A stretch of DNA of 20,421 nt from a virus (IMGVR_UViG_3300037278_000312:1-20421); one strand, 5' to 3'. Shown: positions 7,322 through 14,074, counted from the first letter of the stretch. Notes: generated from the letters alone by a model not told the origin. Numbers and translations are program-made.

Positions 7322-7499
7322 TTTGCACCCGCATAGCATCAAAGTTTTTATATTCTGTATTCGCGCACTCAAAACAAACCACACGGCGCTTGTGACCAAT
7401 AAATGAATGACCGCAGGAGCAGCATCGGCATTCATAATTGCCGTTCTCATGGGAGAAGTCTTTGCCCCAATCCTTCTTGCTAGGAATCGAAATATTCAT
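7311..7499 (-). CDS. small phage zinc-ribbon protein, 62 aa
   Basis: The compact cysteine set C24, C26, C27, C29 with C42 and C45, around HSFIGHKRRVVC, is a treble-clef or zinc-ribbon layout (CxxC ... CxxC), and the GHKRRVVC core recurs in small phage proteins I recall. ATG at 7499 is preferred over 7511 because GGAG sits six bases before it and because it overlaps the upstream stop as ATGA. The role is probably nucleic-acid or protein binding; this is inferred. Confidence 0.75.
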   Translation of the reverse strand: MNISIPSKKDWGKDFSHENGNYECRCCSCGHSFIGHKRRVVCFECANTEYKNFDAMRVQNAQ

Positions 7500-7696
7500 G
7501 AAAAGCTCCATTCAAAGATTGATGCAGGTTTTTGCCAAGTGATGAAAAGCAAAACCCAAAGCAAAAGCATAATCGGTATCATCAAAGGATAAAGCGCCAG
7601 CCGCCATAGCAACAAGATCGGGTTGACAAGTTTACATTCATCCCACTCCCACTTTCTCAGATTAAATCTCGTCGCTTGATGTTTATCCACTGACAT
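7496..7696 (-). CDS. small membrane protein, 66 aa
   Basis: A soluble N terminus (MSVDKHQATRFNLRKWEWD) precedes one or two closely spaced hydrophobic segments, VNPILLLWRLALYPLM and IPIMLLLWVLLFITW. The protein should lie in the inner membrane. ATG at 7696 has GAGGAGG nine bases upstream, better than the in-frame ATG at 7714. It overlaps its upstream neighbour by 14 bp. Superinfection exclusion or early host-membrane modification are typical roles for such early phage proteins, but nothing specific can be said. Confidence 0.7.
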   Translation of the reverse strand: MSVDKHQATRFNLRKWEWDECKLVNPILLLWRLALYPLMIPIMLLLWVLLFITWQKPASIFEWSFS

Positions 7697-7865
7697 GCTG
7701 CCAAGCCTCCTCAAAACCTGCTCGATAAGCCCTCAAAGAAAACGATGTAAATGGGTTCGAGTAGTCTGTGCCATCTTCGTTTAAATCCAACGGAAGATAT
7801 TTGCACTCGGTCTTAACCCATTCCTCAAACTCTACTCTTTGCTGCCAAGTCGTCGTTTGAGTCAT
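7683..7865 (-). CDS. small conserved-type phage protein, 60 aa
   Basis: ATG at 7865 has AGGAG about seven bases upstream and overlaps the preceding stop as ATGA. The acidic, aromatic sequence contains FEEWVKTECKYLPLDLNEDG and ends ALRAYRAGFEEAWQ-like (SLRAYRAGFEEAWQHVSG). This combination of a polar N-terminal helix and a C-terminal AGFEEAWQ helix is common in tiny early phage proteins of unknown function. Confidence 0.7.
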   Translation of the reverse strand: MTQTTTWQQRVEFEEWVKTECKYLPLDLNEDGTDYSNPFTSFSLRAYRAGFEEAWQHVSG

Positions 7866-7975
7866 TTTAAACTCCTGTATTTTGCGAAGGCATACCCACC
7901 GAGGTAGGCGAGCGAAAGAAGCCCGATCAGGATTATCAAAAGAAAAATAGAACTGATGATATCACAGCAAGTCAT
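7862..7975 (-). CDS. 37-residue single-pass membrane micro-protein
   Basis: This short frame fills what would otherwise be a gap in the operon. It begins at ATG 7975 inside an ATGA overlap with the preceding gene and ends at 7862 inside an ATGA overlap with the next. It reads MTCCDIISS, a 20-residue hydrophobic helix (IFLLIILIGLLSLAYLGGYA), then FAKYRSLK. The basic C terminus suggests an N-out, C-in topology. The double coupling argues strongly that it is translated. The function is unknown; small phage membrane proteins often modulate host membrane processes. Confidence 0.7.
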   Translation of the reverse strand: MTCCDIISSIFLLIILIGLLSLAYLGGYAFAKYRSLK

Positions 7976-8205
7976 GGTGCAACTCTATCAAGAGCATCCA
8001 ATTTCATCGCTTCTTCGGCCATAGCCCTCACTTCATCAAAACTTTCCTTTCGGGGAAGTCCTTTGTCGGCTCGACCGCTTCTGAACCCGTGACGGTAGCT
8101 GCGAGAGCGATTATCCGAAGGTTCTGGATTGGAGAGGTCATAGCCATCCACGAAGCCTTCGATCATTTCCGCGTTGGCTTGCGGTGTCGTTTGTGGATCA
8201 CTCAT
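7972..8205 (-). CDS. small protein, 77 aa, Rmf/CrpP-like pattern
   Basis: The segment FVDGYDLSNPEPSDNRSRSY followed by RHGFRSGRADKG resembles the short 'GY.. G ... NP ... W..G...A' layout of ribosome-modulation-factor or CrpP-like small proteins that phages often carry. This is a weak, motif-level resemblance. A second helix, SFDEVRAMAEEAMKLDALD, follows. ATG at 8205 has AAGG about eight bases upstream. ATGA overlaps join it to genes on both sides. Confidence 0.65.
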   Translation of the reverse strand: MSDPQTTPQANAEMIEGFVDGYDLSNPEPSDNRSRSYRHGFRSGRADKGLPRKESFDEVRAMAEEAMKLDALDRVAP

Positions 8206-8366
8206 TTGAAAACCTTCGGTACATAGTTGTCGATTAATTCTACCAACCGTTCAAACGCCGGAAGTGCATGTTCGCATTCCCATACTGGGGATGGTTTTGC
8301 CTTTGCTGCTATCTGCATAGCCTGCCGCACTGCTCTAATGTCACCATCGGTCGTGGTTACTGTCAT
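8202..8366 (-). CDS. hypothetical 54-residue protein
   Basis: ATG at 8366 overlaps the preceding stop (ATGA at 8363-8366) and its own stop overlaps the next ATG (8202-8205). The sequence MTVTTTDGDIRAVRQAMQ ... HALPAFERLVELIDNYVPKV is soluble and helical with one cysteine. No domain is recognised. Its position in the unbroken chain of coupled genes is the main support. Confidence 0.65.
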   Translation of the reverse strand: MTVTTTDGDIRAVRQAMQIAAKAKPSPVWECEHALPAFERLVELIDNYVPKVFK

Positions 8367-8632
8367 GGCAATCTACCGCTCATAGCTTCTTCCATTGTTA
8401 GGTCTTTCGGACCCCAGTGTTCTTCTGTGCGGTTACGCAGAACAAAATAGACTGCGCCAAAATATCTTTTTTCATCGCCCGTTGCTGTGTCGCGCTTTAA
8501 TTTGATAAATTCACAAATTGCGTTTTTCGACAGGTCAATATCTGGCTTCGGCATTCCACAAAATATGCACTTACTTTCGCTTCCAAAGATATGCGCTTTT
8601 TGCGTTTCGCAGTTTATTACGTTCGGTATCAT
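8363..8632 (-). CDS. small phage protein with CxxC knuckle, 89 aa
   Basis: I choose ATG at 8632, which overlaps the preceding stop as ATGA and follows AAAGGTGAAGTC. The longer frame to 8668 would lie wholly within the neighbour. C22-x2-C25 (KCIFCGMPKP), with C8, H13 or C40, could bind zinc. The C-terminal half (KRYFGAVYFVLRNRTEEHWG) is amphipathic. No named family is recognised. Confidence 0.7.
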   Translation of the reverse strand: MIPNVINCETQKAHIFGSESKCIFCGMPKPDIDLSKNAICEFIKLKRDTATGDEKRYFGAVYFVLRNRTEEHWGPKDLTMEEAMSGRLP

Positions 8633-8829
8633 GACTTCACCTTTTGATCGCATCGTGGCGGACACCATTGTTCGGTCGGCTCCTGAAGTCTCGACACAGC
8701 AATATGCAGCCCCATAGCTTCGGCAACGGCTTTCAACTTTGGAAAATGTTGCTCACAAATAAAATGCTCACCATCCGAAGGCCAGATGTAGCGATAGGCT
8801 GCATCGTTGGGGCAGGTGGTTTGAGTCAT
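8629..8829 (-). CDS. small Cys/His-containing phage protein, 66 aa
   Basis: The start ATG at 8829 overlaps the preceding stop as ATGA. Residues C6, C25 and H28 (FICEQH), then C56 and C60, could form a zinc site. The layout 'C-P-N-D-A ... W..DG ... C..H ... L..VAEAMG' is one I recall from small phage proteins of unknown function. The ribosome site is weak, so it probably relies on coupling to the gene before it. Confidence 0.65.
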   Translation of the reverse strand: MTQTTCPNDAAYRYIWPSDGEHFICEQHFPKLKAVAEAMGLHIAVSRLQEPTEQWCPPRCDQKVKS

Positions 8830-9023
8830 TGGATCACGCTGATTGCCGGAAGTCCTTCGTTGCATCTGCTCTCCCATGAATTGATCTGCTTGCAAGTTAA
8901 GTCGTCTGCATACCCGCACCTCGGACAATTGCCATCGGCTGTACTCTCTAGCCGACCGTACCATCCGCAACCGCATGAGACGTAAACGTTTTCCGGGTTC
9001 GTGGTTAGAGTTTTATTTGACAT
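8826..9023 (-). CDS. small zinc-ribbon protein, 65 aa
   Basis: ATG at 9023 follows GGAGCAAAAATAAA and lies two bases after the preceding stop. VSCGCGWYGRL and GNCPRCGYAD present CxC ... CxxC ligands (C17, C19, C33, C36) of a rubredoxin-like or zinc-ribbon fold. It is probably an accessory nucleic-acid-binding protein, inferred from fold and context. It ends in an ATGA overlap with the next gene. Confidence 0.7.
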   Translation of the reverse strand: MSNKTLTTNPENVYVSCGCGWYGRLESTADGNCPRCGYADDLTCKQINSWESRCNEGLPAISVIQ

Positions 9024-9024
9024 T

Positions 9025-9255
9025 TTATTTTTGCTCCAGTTTCCATTCGAGAATGCGTTTGATAACCCACCGTGGTGTAAGAAAAGTTTCTTCAGTTCTG
9101 CGGTAATTTTTCTCAGCATATGTAACATAAATTGGCGTAATTCCCAACATGTTTGCCACATATTTTCTTCCGCGAGAGTTGCGTAATTCGTGCATAATTT
9201 TTGCAGCGTTAACTCGATCCATAAAGGACACATCTGGTCCAAGCCATTTAGACAT
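9025..9255 (-). CDS. small basic protein, 76 aa, possible helix-turn-helix
   Basis: ATG at 9255 overlaps the helicase stop by 8 bp. The segment RVNAAKIMHELRNSRGRKYV followed by ANMLGITPIYVTYAEKNYRR has the helix, turn (GIT), helix spacing of a small DNA-binding domain. A basic C terminus (RWVIKRILEWKLEQK) follows. It could help the helicase or act as a regulator. No family is recognised. Confidence 0.65.
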   Translation of the reverse strand: MSKWLGPDVSFMDRVNAAKIMHELRNSRGRKYVANMLGITPIYVTYAEKNYRRTEETFLTPRWVIKRILEWKLEQK

Positions 9256-10705
9256 CTTGCACACTTTCGTTGTAGATTTTTTCTCTTGCTTTAGCGCGAG
9301 CATAATTTGGTTGTCGTTTTTCTCGCGCCGCCGTCTTCAGCTCTGCCCAGATGAACGGATTTTTATACCCCTGCTCAATTCCTACAGCCTCTAGTTCGTC
9401 CAGTGATCGTGCATCGTTTGCAGCTCGCACGGCATCTTTCTTTTTATTAACCAAGGCAGCTTTGTCAAGCTTGACCAACTCACCGTCCACCTGCTCGACC
9501 TGCCGACTTTGTATCGGATAAACGTAACCACAAAAAGGACAAGATGGAGCTGGGCGATGAACGTAGAGGCACTTCCCACAGTTACGAATTTTAATTTTGA
9601 CTTCACTTTCCATATCCTTTTTCTTTTTCTTTTTTCTTCCTTCAAGCGACCATGTTCTTGGCTCGTCGGGAAGAAAATGGCGACGAACATTACCGGCATG
9701 ATCAAGAATTAAGGCTCGTTCCTTGCCTTCATATTTTCTAAGAACACGACCGACCTGCTGCACATAAAGAGCTAGCGACTGCGTTGGCCTGAGTAGGATC
9801 GCCGTTTCCATTGCCGGTAAGTCAAATCCTTCTCCAAAGATGTCAACAGATGTAAGAATAGTGATCTCGCCAGAACGGAAGGCGTTGACTGCCGCTTTCC
9901 TTTGTGCGCGCGGCGTAGAGCCATCAACGTGAACGGCAGAGATTCCCGAATCTCTAAATTGTTGTGCAACGTGTTCCGAATGCTTGACGGACACACAGAA
10001 CGCCACCGCCCTTTTTCCGGCCGAGTGCTTGATGTACTCTCTGATTGCATCTCCCGTAATAGACGGCGTATCCATAAGGGATTCTGTTTGGTCTGTCGCA
10101 TAGTCACCTGCTCTAATATCGAGGTTGCTCACATCCGGTATGCCCGGTTCAAATACTTCATAATCCGAAAGATATCCATTGTCTATCAACCACCGAACGG
10201 ACGGCCCTTGAACCATCGACGTGTAAATATTTCCGAGTCCCTTACCGTCAAGTCTCTCAGGTGTCGCGGTGAGACCGACAACACGCGCACTTGAAAAATG
10301 ATCGATGACAGCCTTCCAAGTTGGGGAACAAGAATGGGCGCATTCATCGACGACGATGAGATCAGGCATGAACGGAAATTTTTCCAGTCTTCGTCTAAGT
10401 GTATCAATACTCGCGATCTGAACCGGCTGTACCGGGTTGAAAGAATATCCTGCTGCCACACATCCATGCTCGATACCCTCCCGATTAAACGCCTCAATGG
10501 ATTGATCCATGAGTTCCTGCCGGTGGACCGTAAAAAGTGCTGTCTTGCCTTTAGCGACAGCTCCATGAATCATTTTTGCTGCAATGCGTGTCTTACCGGA
10601 GCCTGTTGCAGACACCAAAAGAACAGCGCGGTTAGTTTTTAAAGCATCGCGCGTATCATCGATCATTTTGTCCTGATAGGGACGATCTTCGAATTTATAT
10701 GACAT
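9248..10705 (-). CDS. superfamily 2 DEAD/DEAH-type DNA helicase with C-terminal zinc ribbon
   Basis: The 485-residue helicase shows motif I SATGSGKT (32-39), motif II DECAH (120-124), motif III GLTATP (144-149) and motif VI QQVGRVLRK, in the order of the type I restriction/UvrB-like ResIII group. After a lysine-rich linker (residues 357-364) a CGKC ... CPFC zinc ribbon lies around 375-395. It should translocate on DNA or displace proteins during phage replication or recombination; the exact partner is unknown. The start at 10705 overlaps the exonuclease gene by 11 bp. The linker is encoded by an A-rich tract with a correctly phased -1 slippery heptamer at 9635-9629, which could yield a shorter form lacking the zinc ribbon. 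Confidence 0.92.
   Translation of the reverse strand: MSYKFEDRPYQDKMIDDTRDALKTNRAVLLVSATGSGKTRIAAKMIHGAVAKGKTALFTVHRQELMDQSIEAFNREGIEHGCVAAGYSFNPVQPVQIASIDTLRRRLEKFPFMPDLIVVDECAHSCSPTWKAVIDHFSSARVVGLTATPERLDGKGLGNIYTSMVQGPSVRWLIDNGYLSDYEVFEPGIPDVSNLDIRAGDYATDQTESLMDTPSITGDAIREYIKHSAGKRAVAFCVSVKHSEHVAQQFRDSGISAVHVDGSTPRAQRKAAVNAFRSGEITILTSVDIFGEGFDLPAMETAILLRPTQSLALYVQQVGRVLRKYEGKERALILDHAGNVRRHFLPDEPRTWSLEGRKKKKKKDMESEVKIKIRNCGKCLYVHRPAPSCPFCGYVYPIQSRQVEQVDGELVKLDKAALVNKKKDAVRAANDARSLDELEAVGIEQGYKNPFIWAELKTAAREKRQPNYARAKAREKIYNESVQDV
9629..9635 (-). other. candidate -1 frameshift heptamer A AAA AAG
   Basis: Within the helicase frame the codons AGA AAA AAG (residues 357-359) place the heptamer A AAA AAG in exactly the X XXY YYZ phase used by bacterial dnaX. 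AAGGA lies immediately upstream. A -1 slip adds eight residues (EKEKGYGK) and stops at TGA 9605-9603, giving about 367 residues and removing the zinc ribbon. No clear downstream stem was identified. Confidence 0.35.
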
Positions 10706-11318
10706 TGTTTGTACCCGGCGCTCTTAGGTGTTTAATTCTGAGATAAATTCTCAGCGCCGCTTCAGTGTCAACCAACGCATCGTGAGCACCAACGATTTCT
10801 TCGTTGAAGAAAAATTTAAAAGCTTCAGAAAGTTTTGGGGACTTAGGAACTTCGTGCATTCCGGCCTTGACCATTTTTTCAGTTGGAGCAAGGTTGATAA
10901 TGTGAGCACTATTTTTTTGTGTACAAAAATGTTCCCTGCCATCGAACAGATCAGATTGATGTGCAATGCCAAGACGAAGTTTGGCAAGTTTAATTATATT
11001 CACGTCGAAATCAAGATTGTGACCAACAATAACATCGGCGCGCGCTATAAGCGAATAAAGCATAGTAACGGCCGTGATTGGCTTCAGGCCATATTCACGC
11101 GCACGTTCCTGCGTGATTCCATGCGCCTCCATTGCTCCAGGCTCAATTGGAATCGGTGGGTTCACCAGAAAATTCATTGTGGAATGTTTCACGCCGTCCT
11201 CTCCGGCGAGAATAGCGGCAATCTGAACCGGCCAAGGCTGGAGGATATTATCTGGAGAAATATCCATTTTGATAAAGCCGGTTGTTTCGGTATCAAGGGC
11301 GAGGATTTTTTTTGTCAT
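10695..11318 (-). CDS. DnaQ-like 3'-5' exonuclease (DEDDh)
   Basis: A 207-residue stand-alone exonuclease of the DNA polymerase III epsilon fold. ExoI is LALDTETTG with D9 and E11, ExoII is VGHNLDFDV (about 98-106), and ExoIII is AHDALVDTEAA with the catalytic H and D five residues apart (DEDDh subtype). GAMEAHGIT is also typical. It probably proofreads for the host polymerase or trims DNA ends; no phage polymerase is visible here. It overlaps the zinc-ribbon gene upstream as ATGA and the helicase downstream by 11 bp. Confidence 0.9.
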   Translation of the reverse strand: MTKKILALDTETTGFIKMDISPDNILQPWPVQIAAILAGEDGVKHSTMNFLVNPPIPIEPGAMEAHGITQERAREYGLKPITAVTMLYSLIARADVIVGHNLDFDVNIIKLAKLRLGIAHQSDLFDGREHFCTQKNSAHIINLAPTEKMVKAGMHEVPKSPKLSEAFKFFFNEEIVGAHDALVDTEAALRIYLRIKHLRAPGTNNVI

Positions 11319-11515
11319 TTTGAATCAATGGTAATGCCGTTAACTTCGATTAAACACCCACAATTATAGCATTTGACGAAACGTGCATCATCTGCCGGAT
11401 CAAATGATCGACCGTCATTTTGTTCATTCAAATTTACTTCAATACCTTGATCACAATCTGGACATGACATCTCAAAAGCAATGGCGGTTGGCGTTACCTT
11501 TTTATATCCAGTCAT
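11315..11515 (-). CDS. small zinc-ribbon protein, 66 aa
   Basis: MSCPDCDQGIEVNL and VKCYNCGCLIEVNG provide two CxxC knuckles about 30 residues apart, a classic zinc-ribbon spacing. It lies between the regulator and the exonuclease with ATGA overlaps on both sides (11512-11515 and 11315-11318). It may bind DNA or bridge replication proteins. The function is inferred only from the fold. Confidence 0.75.
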   Translation of the reverse strand: MTGYKKVTPTAIAFEMSCPDCDQGIEVNLNEQNDGRSFDPADDARFVKCYNCGCLIEVNGITIDSK

Positions 11516-11736
11516 TTTGCTTTCCTCTTTGGTTGATCAGTTACCCAGTCTTCTATCTGAATAGCCGCCTCCGTATGTTTCCATATCAGGTAAACAGTTT
11601 CGATATCAGGAACGTTTGTACCATCGAGAATCCTTGTGATCGTCGATGGTGATTTTTTAATTATTGAGGCAAAGCGAGACGGTCTCATGCGTCTCTCTTG
11701 AAGCCATTGCTGAAGTTTTGTTACGCCTATTTTCAT
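11512..11736 (-). CDS. Cro/XRE-like transcriptional regulator, 74 aa
   Basis: The product is a single helix-turn-helix domain: KLQQWLQERRMRPSRFASII, then KKSPSTITRILDGTNVPDIE, with the recognition helix at STITRIL. It lacks a peptidase or dimerisation domain, like Cro or YdaS-type regulators. ATG at 11736 is chosen for its AAGGGGGAG ribosome site; an upstream TTG at 11778 lies inside the operator and would be poorly placed. It is first in the 19-gene leftward early operon and sits next to operator copy 2, so autoregulation and control of copy 1 are likely. Whether it represses or antagonises another repressor is not shown. Confidence 0.85.
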   Translation of the reverse strand: MKIGVTKLQQWLQERRMRPSRFASIIKKSPSTITRILDGTNVPDIETVYLIWKHTEAAIQIEDWVTDQPKRKAK

Positions 11737-11762
11737 GCCCCGAATCTCCCCCTTATTTGTTA

Positions 11763-11780
11763 TTTTGTCAATAGACAAAA
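11763..11780. promoter_or_regulatory. 18-bp palindromic operator, copy 2 (inverted)
   Basis: TTTTGTC-AATA-GACAAAA is the exact reverse complement of the site at 3009-3026, so the asymmetric centre and the TTGACA it contains point leftward, toward the regulator gene (minus strand 11771-11766). A similar half-site TTGACAA follows at 11786-11792. It lies 27 bp upstream of the regulator ATG, between divergent operons. No convincing leftward -10 could be placed. Confidence 0.75.
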
Positions 11781-11785
11781 ATAGC

Positions 11786-11813
11786 TTGACAATATGGGTG
11801 ATAAAGCGAGAAT
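11786..11813 (+). promoter_or_regulatory. candidate rightward promoter for recombination operon
   Basis: TTGACA at 11786-11791 is followed after 16 bp by GAGAAT at 11808-11813, predicting a transcript start near 11820. This places the in-frame ATG at 11794 upstream of the start of transcription and supports ATG 11842 for the exonuclease. Confidence 0.4.
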
Positions 11814-11841
11814 GAGATATGTACCTCTTTATGGAATTAAC

Positions 11842-12873
11842 ATGCCCAAAAAACCACGTATCTCACTCCGTCCTCCAGCAAAAATGCCGACTGTTACAAA
11901 GGCAGAGGTGAAGATCGAAAAAACAAAAAAAATGACTCCTGCGGTAGCGTCTTCGCTACCGCAGTCCTCTGTTATTTCATTCCCCAAAGTTAAAGCCAAT
12001 GGATTTATAGACGGTATGCCTGATGACATTTACCACGGAGATTGCTGTGTTTCTCCGTCAATGAGCAGTTCGATGGCGAAACTTCTGATTGAAGAATGCC
12101 CAAAAAAGATGTGGTCGGATTCTTACCTCGATCCAAACCGTGAGAAAAAGGAAAACAAGAATTTTGATCTCGGACATGCGCTACATAAAATCTTCCTAGA
12201 GCCGGAAAAATTTGCTGACAGCATTCAAGAAATTGAATTTGATACCTATCAGAAAGACGAAGCGAAGCGCCAAAGATATGTCGCGCGTGAGCGCGGCAAA
12301 GTTCCTTTGCTGACGAAAGATTTACGGACAATCATTCGGATGCGCGAAGCACTGATGAGCGATCCCATAGCTCGAAAATCATTCACTAAAGGAGTTGCAG
12401 AGCGCAGCTATTTTGTGAAGGACAAAGAGACCGGCGTATGGCTGAAGGCGCGGCCGGACTGGGAAATGTTCACACCACGCATCCTGTGCGATTACAAAAC
12501 CACCGAGTCCGCAAACCCGGTCGATTTTTCAAATTCGGTGTATAACTTTGGTTATTACATTCAGCAGCCGTGGTATCAACACATCATTAAAGAGATCACT
12601 GGCGAGCAGATTGATGAGTGGTATTTCATTGCCCAGGAAAAAGAGTATCCATATCTGGTGTCGATCATTGAGATCAAGCCTGAGGCCATAGAATACGGAC
12701 AAAAAATAATGCGTAAGGCGATCAGAAAATTTGCTGACTGCCTGGATAAAGGAATCTGGCACGGTTATCGTGATCCATCGCGGCCGGATCAGGACGGCGT
12801 GATCACGGTGGACCTGCCAACACGGGCATATTTTCAACTTGCTGAACGGGAAGAGCGCAGAGAGTTCAACTGA
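11842..12873 (+). CDS. RecE-like PD-(D/E)XK exonuclease (DUF3799-type)
   Basis: A 343-residue phage recombination nuclease expected to resect double-stranded DNA and leave single strands for annealing. The RecB-family signature is visible: GHALH (H112 region), GVAERSYF (E188), RPDWE (D206), CDYKTT (D217-x-K219) and GYYIQQPWY (Q241/Y245). The first 50 residues are basic and low-complexity (MPKKPRISLRPPAK...), a probable flexible arm. I prefer ATG 11842, with GGA seven bases upstream, because the predicted promoter overlaps the alternative start at 11794. The stop overlaps the following ATPase start as TGATG. A perfect 11-bp hairpin is embedded in the arm-coding part. Confidence 0.88.
   Translation: MPKKPRISLRPPAKMPTVTKAEVKIEKTKKMTPAVASSLPQSSVISFPKVKANGFIDGMPDDIYHGDCCVSPSMSSSMAKLLIEECPKKMWSDSYLDPNREKKENKNFDLGHALHKIFLEPEKFADSIQEIEFDTYQKDEAKRQRYVARERGKVPLLTKDLRTIIRMREALMSDPIARKSFTKGVAERSYFVKDKETGVWLKARPDWEMFTPRILCDYKTTESANPVDFSNSVYNFGYYIQQPWYQHIIKEITGEQIDEWYFIAQEKEYPYLVSIIEIKPEAIEYGQKIMRKAIRKFADCLDKGIWHGYRDPSRPDQDGVITVDLPTRAYFQLAEREERREFN
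11939..11964 (+). repeat. perfect 11-bp stem-loop within exonuclease gene
   Basis: CTGCGGTAGCG (11939-11949) and CGCTACCGCAG (11954-11964) flank a TCTT loop. The stem is unusually GC-rich and perfect for coding DNA and lies in the low-complexity arm, about 100 bases after the start codon. No T-run follows, so it is not a simple terminator. A role in mRNA stability, pausing or protein binding is speculative. Confidence 0.6.
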
Positions 12874-13913
12874 TGCCTACTGTTAACTTCGCACCAGCTC
12901 AAGTAAGACAGCGCCGAGTCCTTCTGTGCATGATCGGAGAGTCCAGCTCCGGGAAAACTTTCAGCGCGTTGCTGATCGCCTGGGGCCTTGCGCGCGGCCT
13001 GAAGAAAGATAGCAAGCCATTCCTGATGGACACAGAGAACGGCCGTGGCGAGGATTATGCCGATGATGACCAGGTGGGAGGATATATCTATGGTGAGCTT
13101 ACGCCGCCCTTCACGCCAGAGCGTTTCATAGAGGGCATACAGGACGCAGAACAGGCCAAGTCTGAAGTGATGATCACGGATACGTTCAGCCATGAATGGG
13201 AGGGTCTAGGCGGAATTATCGATATTGCTGAATCGGCAAAAACAAATTCAGGTGGTGATCTCAGCGGATTGGTAAAATGGGCGAAGCCGAAGGGTCGCCA
13301 CAAAAAACTAATGCACTTTCTAAGCCGGAGTAAGATGCACCATATTCTCGTTCTGCGCGCCAAGGATGATGTAGAGCAGATTGAGCAGTTTGATGAGCAG
13401 ACGAAGAAAAATAAAAAAGTCATCGTCAATAAAGGAAAGAAATCCGTTCAGGAAAAGAGATTCAAATTTGAGATGACCGTTCAGCTCATCATGGAGGACG
13501 GCGATGATCGTGAGGGGTATTATCGAGTCAGTAAGTGCCCAAAAAACCTTCGGCACATTTTTAAAACTGGCGACCGAATCACGATGAGGACGGGTGAGCT
13601 TCTGGCTGACTGGGTTAATAAGAGGGAACCCATAAACTACGATTTGGAGAAACTGAGACTAGCCGGTGATGAGGCAGCAGGAAAGGGCAAGGACGTGTTT
13701 GTAAAATGGTGGAACAGTGATGCCATCAAACCGAAACGCGCGAGCCTAAAGCCCTTCCTTGACAACTTTAACAGCATCGCTAAGACGGCCGACGATGCTG
13801 CGGCACAAGCCAAGGCTGAGAATGATAATTCGGTCAAGACCGAACAACAGGCGGCGCGGAACAAGACTGATCCTTTCGCCGACCCGGAAAATCCGGTAAT
13901 CGCTGTAGAGTGA
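12873..13913 (+). CDS. Sak4-like RecA-fold ATPase (phage single-strand annealing / recombination)
   Basis: This 346-residue protein has a P-loop GESSSGKT (22-29), a Walker B strand VMITD (99-103) in VMITDTFSHEW, and further RecA-core-like segments. It resembles the AAA_24/Sak4 group of phage ATPases that pair with an exonuclease and a single-strand-binding protein. Its start overlaps the RecE-like gene by one base, so the two probably act together in repair and recombination of phage ends. The C-terminal 60 residues are polar, Ala/Lys/Glu-rich and acidic at the end, likely disordered and possibly a partner-binding tail. It ends two bases before a convergent small gene. Confidence 0.85.
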   Translation: MPTVNFAPAQVRQRRVLLCMIGESSSGKTFSALLIAWGLARGLKKDSKPFLMDTENGRGEDYADDDQVGGYIYGELTPPFTPERFIEGIQDAEQAKSEVMITDTFSHEWEGLGGIIDIAESAKTNSGGDLSGLVKWAKPKGRHKKLMHFLSRSKMHHILVLRAKDDVEQIEQFDEQTKKNKKVIVNKGKKSVQEKRFKFEMTVQLIMEDGDDREGYYRVSKCPKNLRHIFKTGDRITMRTGELLADWVNKREPINYDLEKLRLAGDEAAGKGKDVFVKWWNSDAIKPKRASLKPFLDNFNSIAKTADDAAAQAKAENDNSVKTEQQAARNKTDPFADPENPVIAVE

Positions 13914-13915
13914 AA

Positions 13916-14074
13916 TTATATTCTTCCAAAAATTACCAATACCAAAATGACAAGCAATATTATTCCGAAACCTCCAGAGGCGTGATATCCCCAATTTTGG
14001 CTGTAAGGCCACACAGGAAGTCCGCCTACCAGCAGGAAAATAAGAAGAATGAGAAGCAGTGTTCCTGCGGACAT
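13916..14074 (-). CDS. DUF3309 small membrane protein, 52 aa
   Basis: ATG at 14074 follows AGGAGAAAAAA. The product has two hydrophobic helices, MSAGTLLLILLIFLLVGG and GGFGIILLVILVLVIFG, joined by the family signature LPVWPYSQNWGYHASGG. This closely follows DUF3309, a widespread bacterial inner-membrane micro-protein (LPTWPYSRSWGYGPSGG in typical members as I recall it) of unknown function. Finding a chromosomal-type family inside a phage supports a moron. The gene lies downstream of a hairpin and a 52-residue gene and converges on the ATPase gene with a two-base gap. Confidence 0.85.
   Translation of the reverse strand: MSAGTLLLILLIFLLVGGLPVWPYSQNWGYHASGGFGIILLVILVLVIFGRI

Noticed and set aside
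7681-7691. DnaA-box-like TTATCCACT
   Set aside because: A single 8/9 match within coding DNA, with no cluster, AT-rich unwinding element or iterons nearby to support an origin.
10728-11369. 213-codon plus-strand frame opposite the exonuclease gene
   Set aside because: It is antisense to a clear DnaQ-like gene, has no recognisable motif and no ribosome site; it is a codon-bias shadow.
11737-11778. Extended start of the regulator gene at TTG 11778
   Set aside because: It lies inside the operator and probable promoter, while ATG 11736 has a strong ribosome site.
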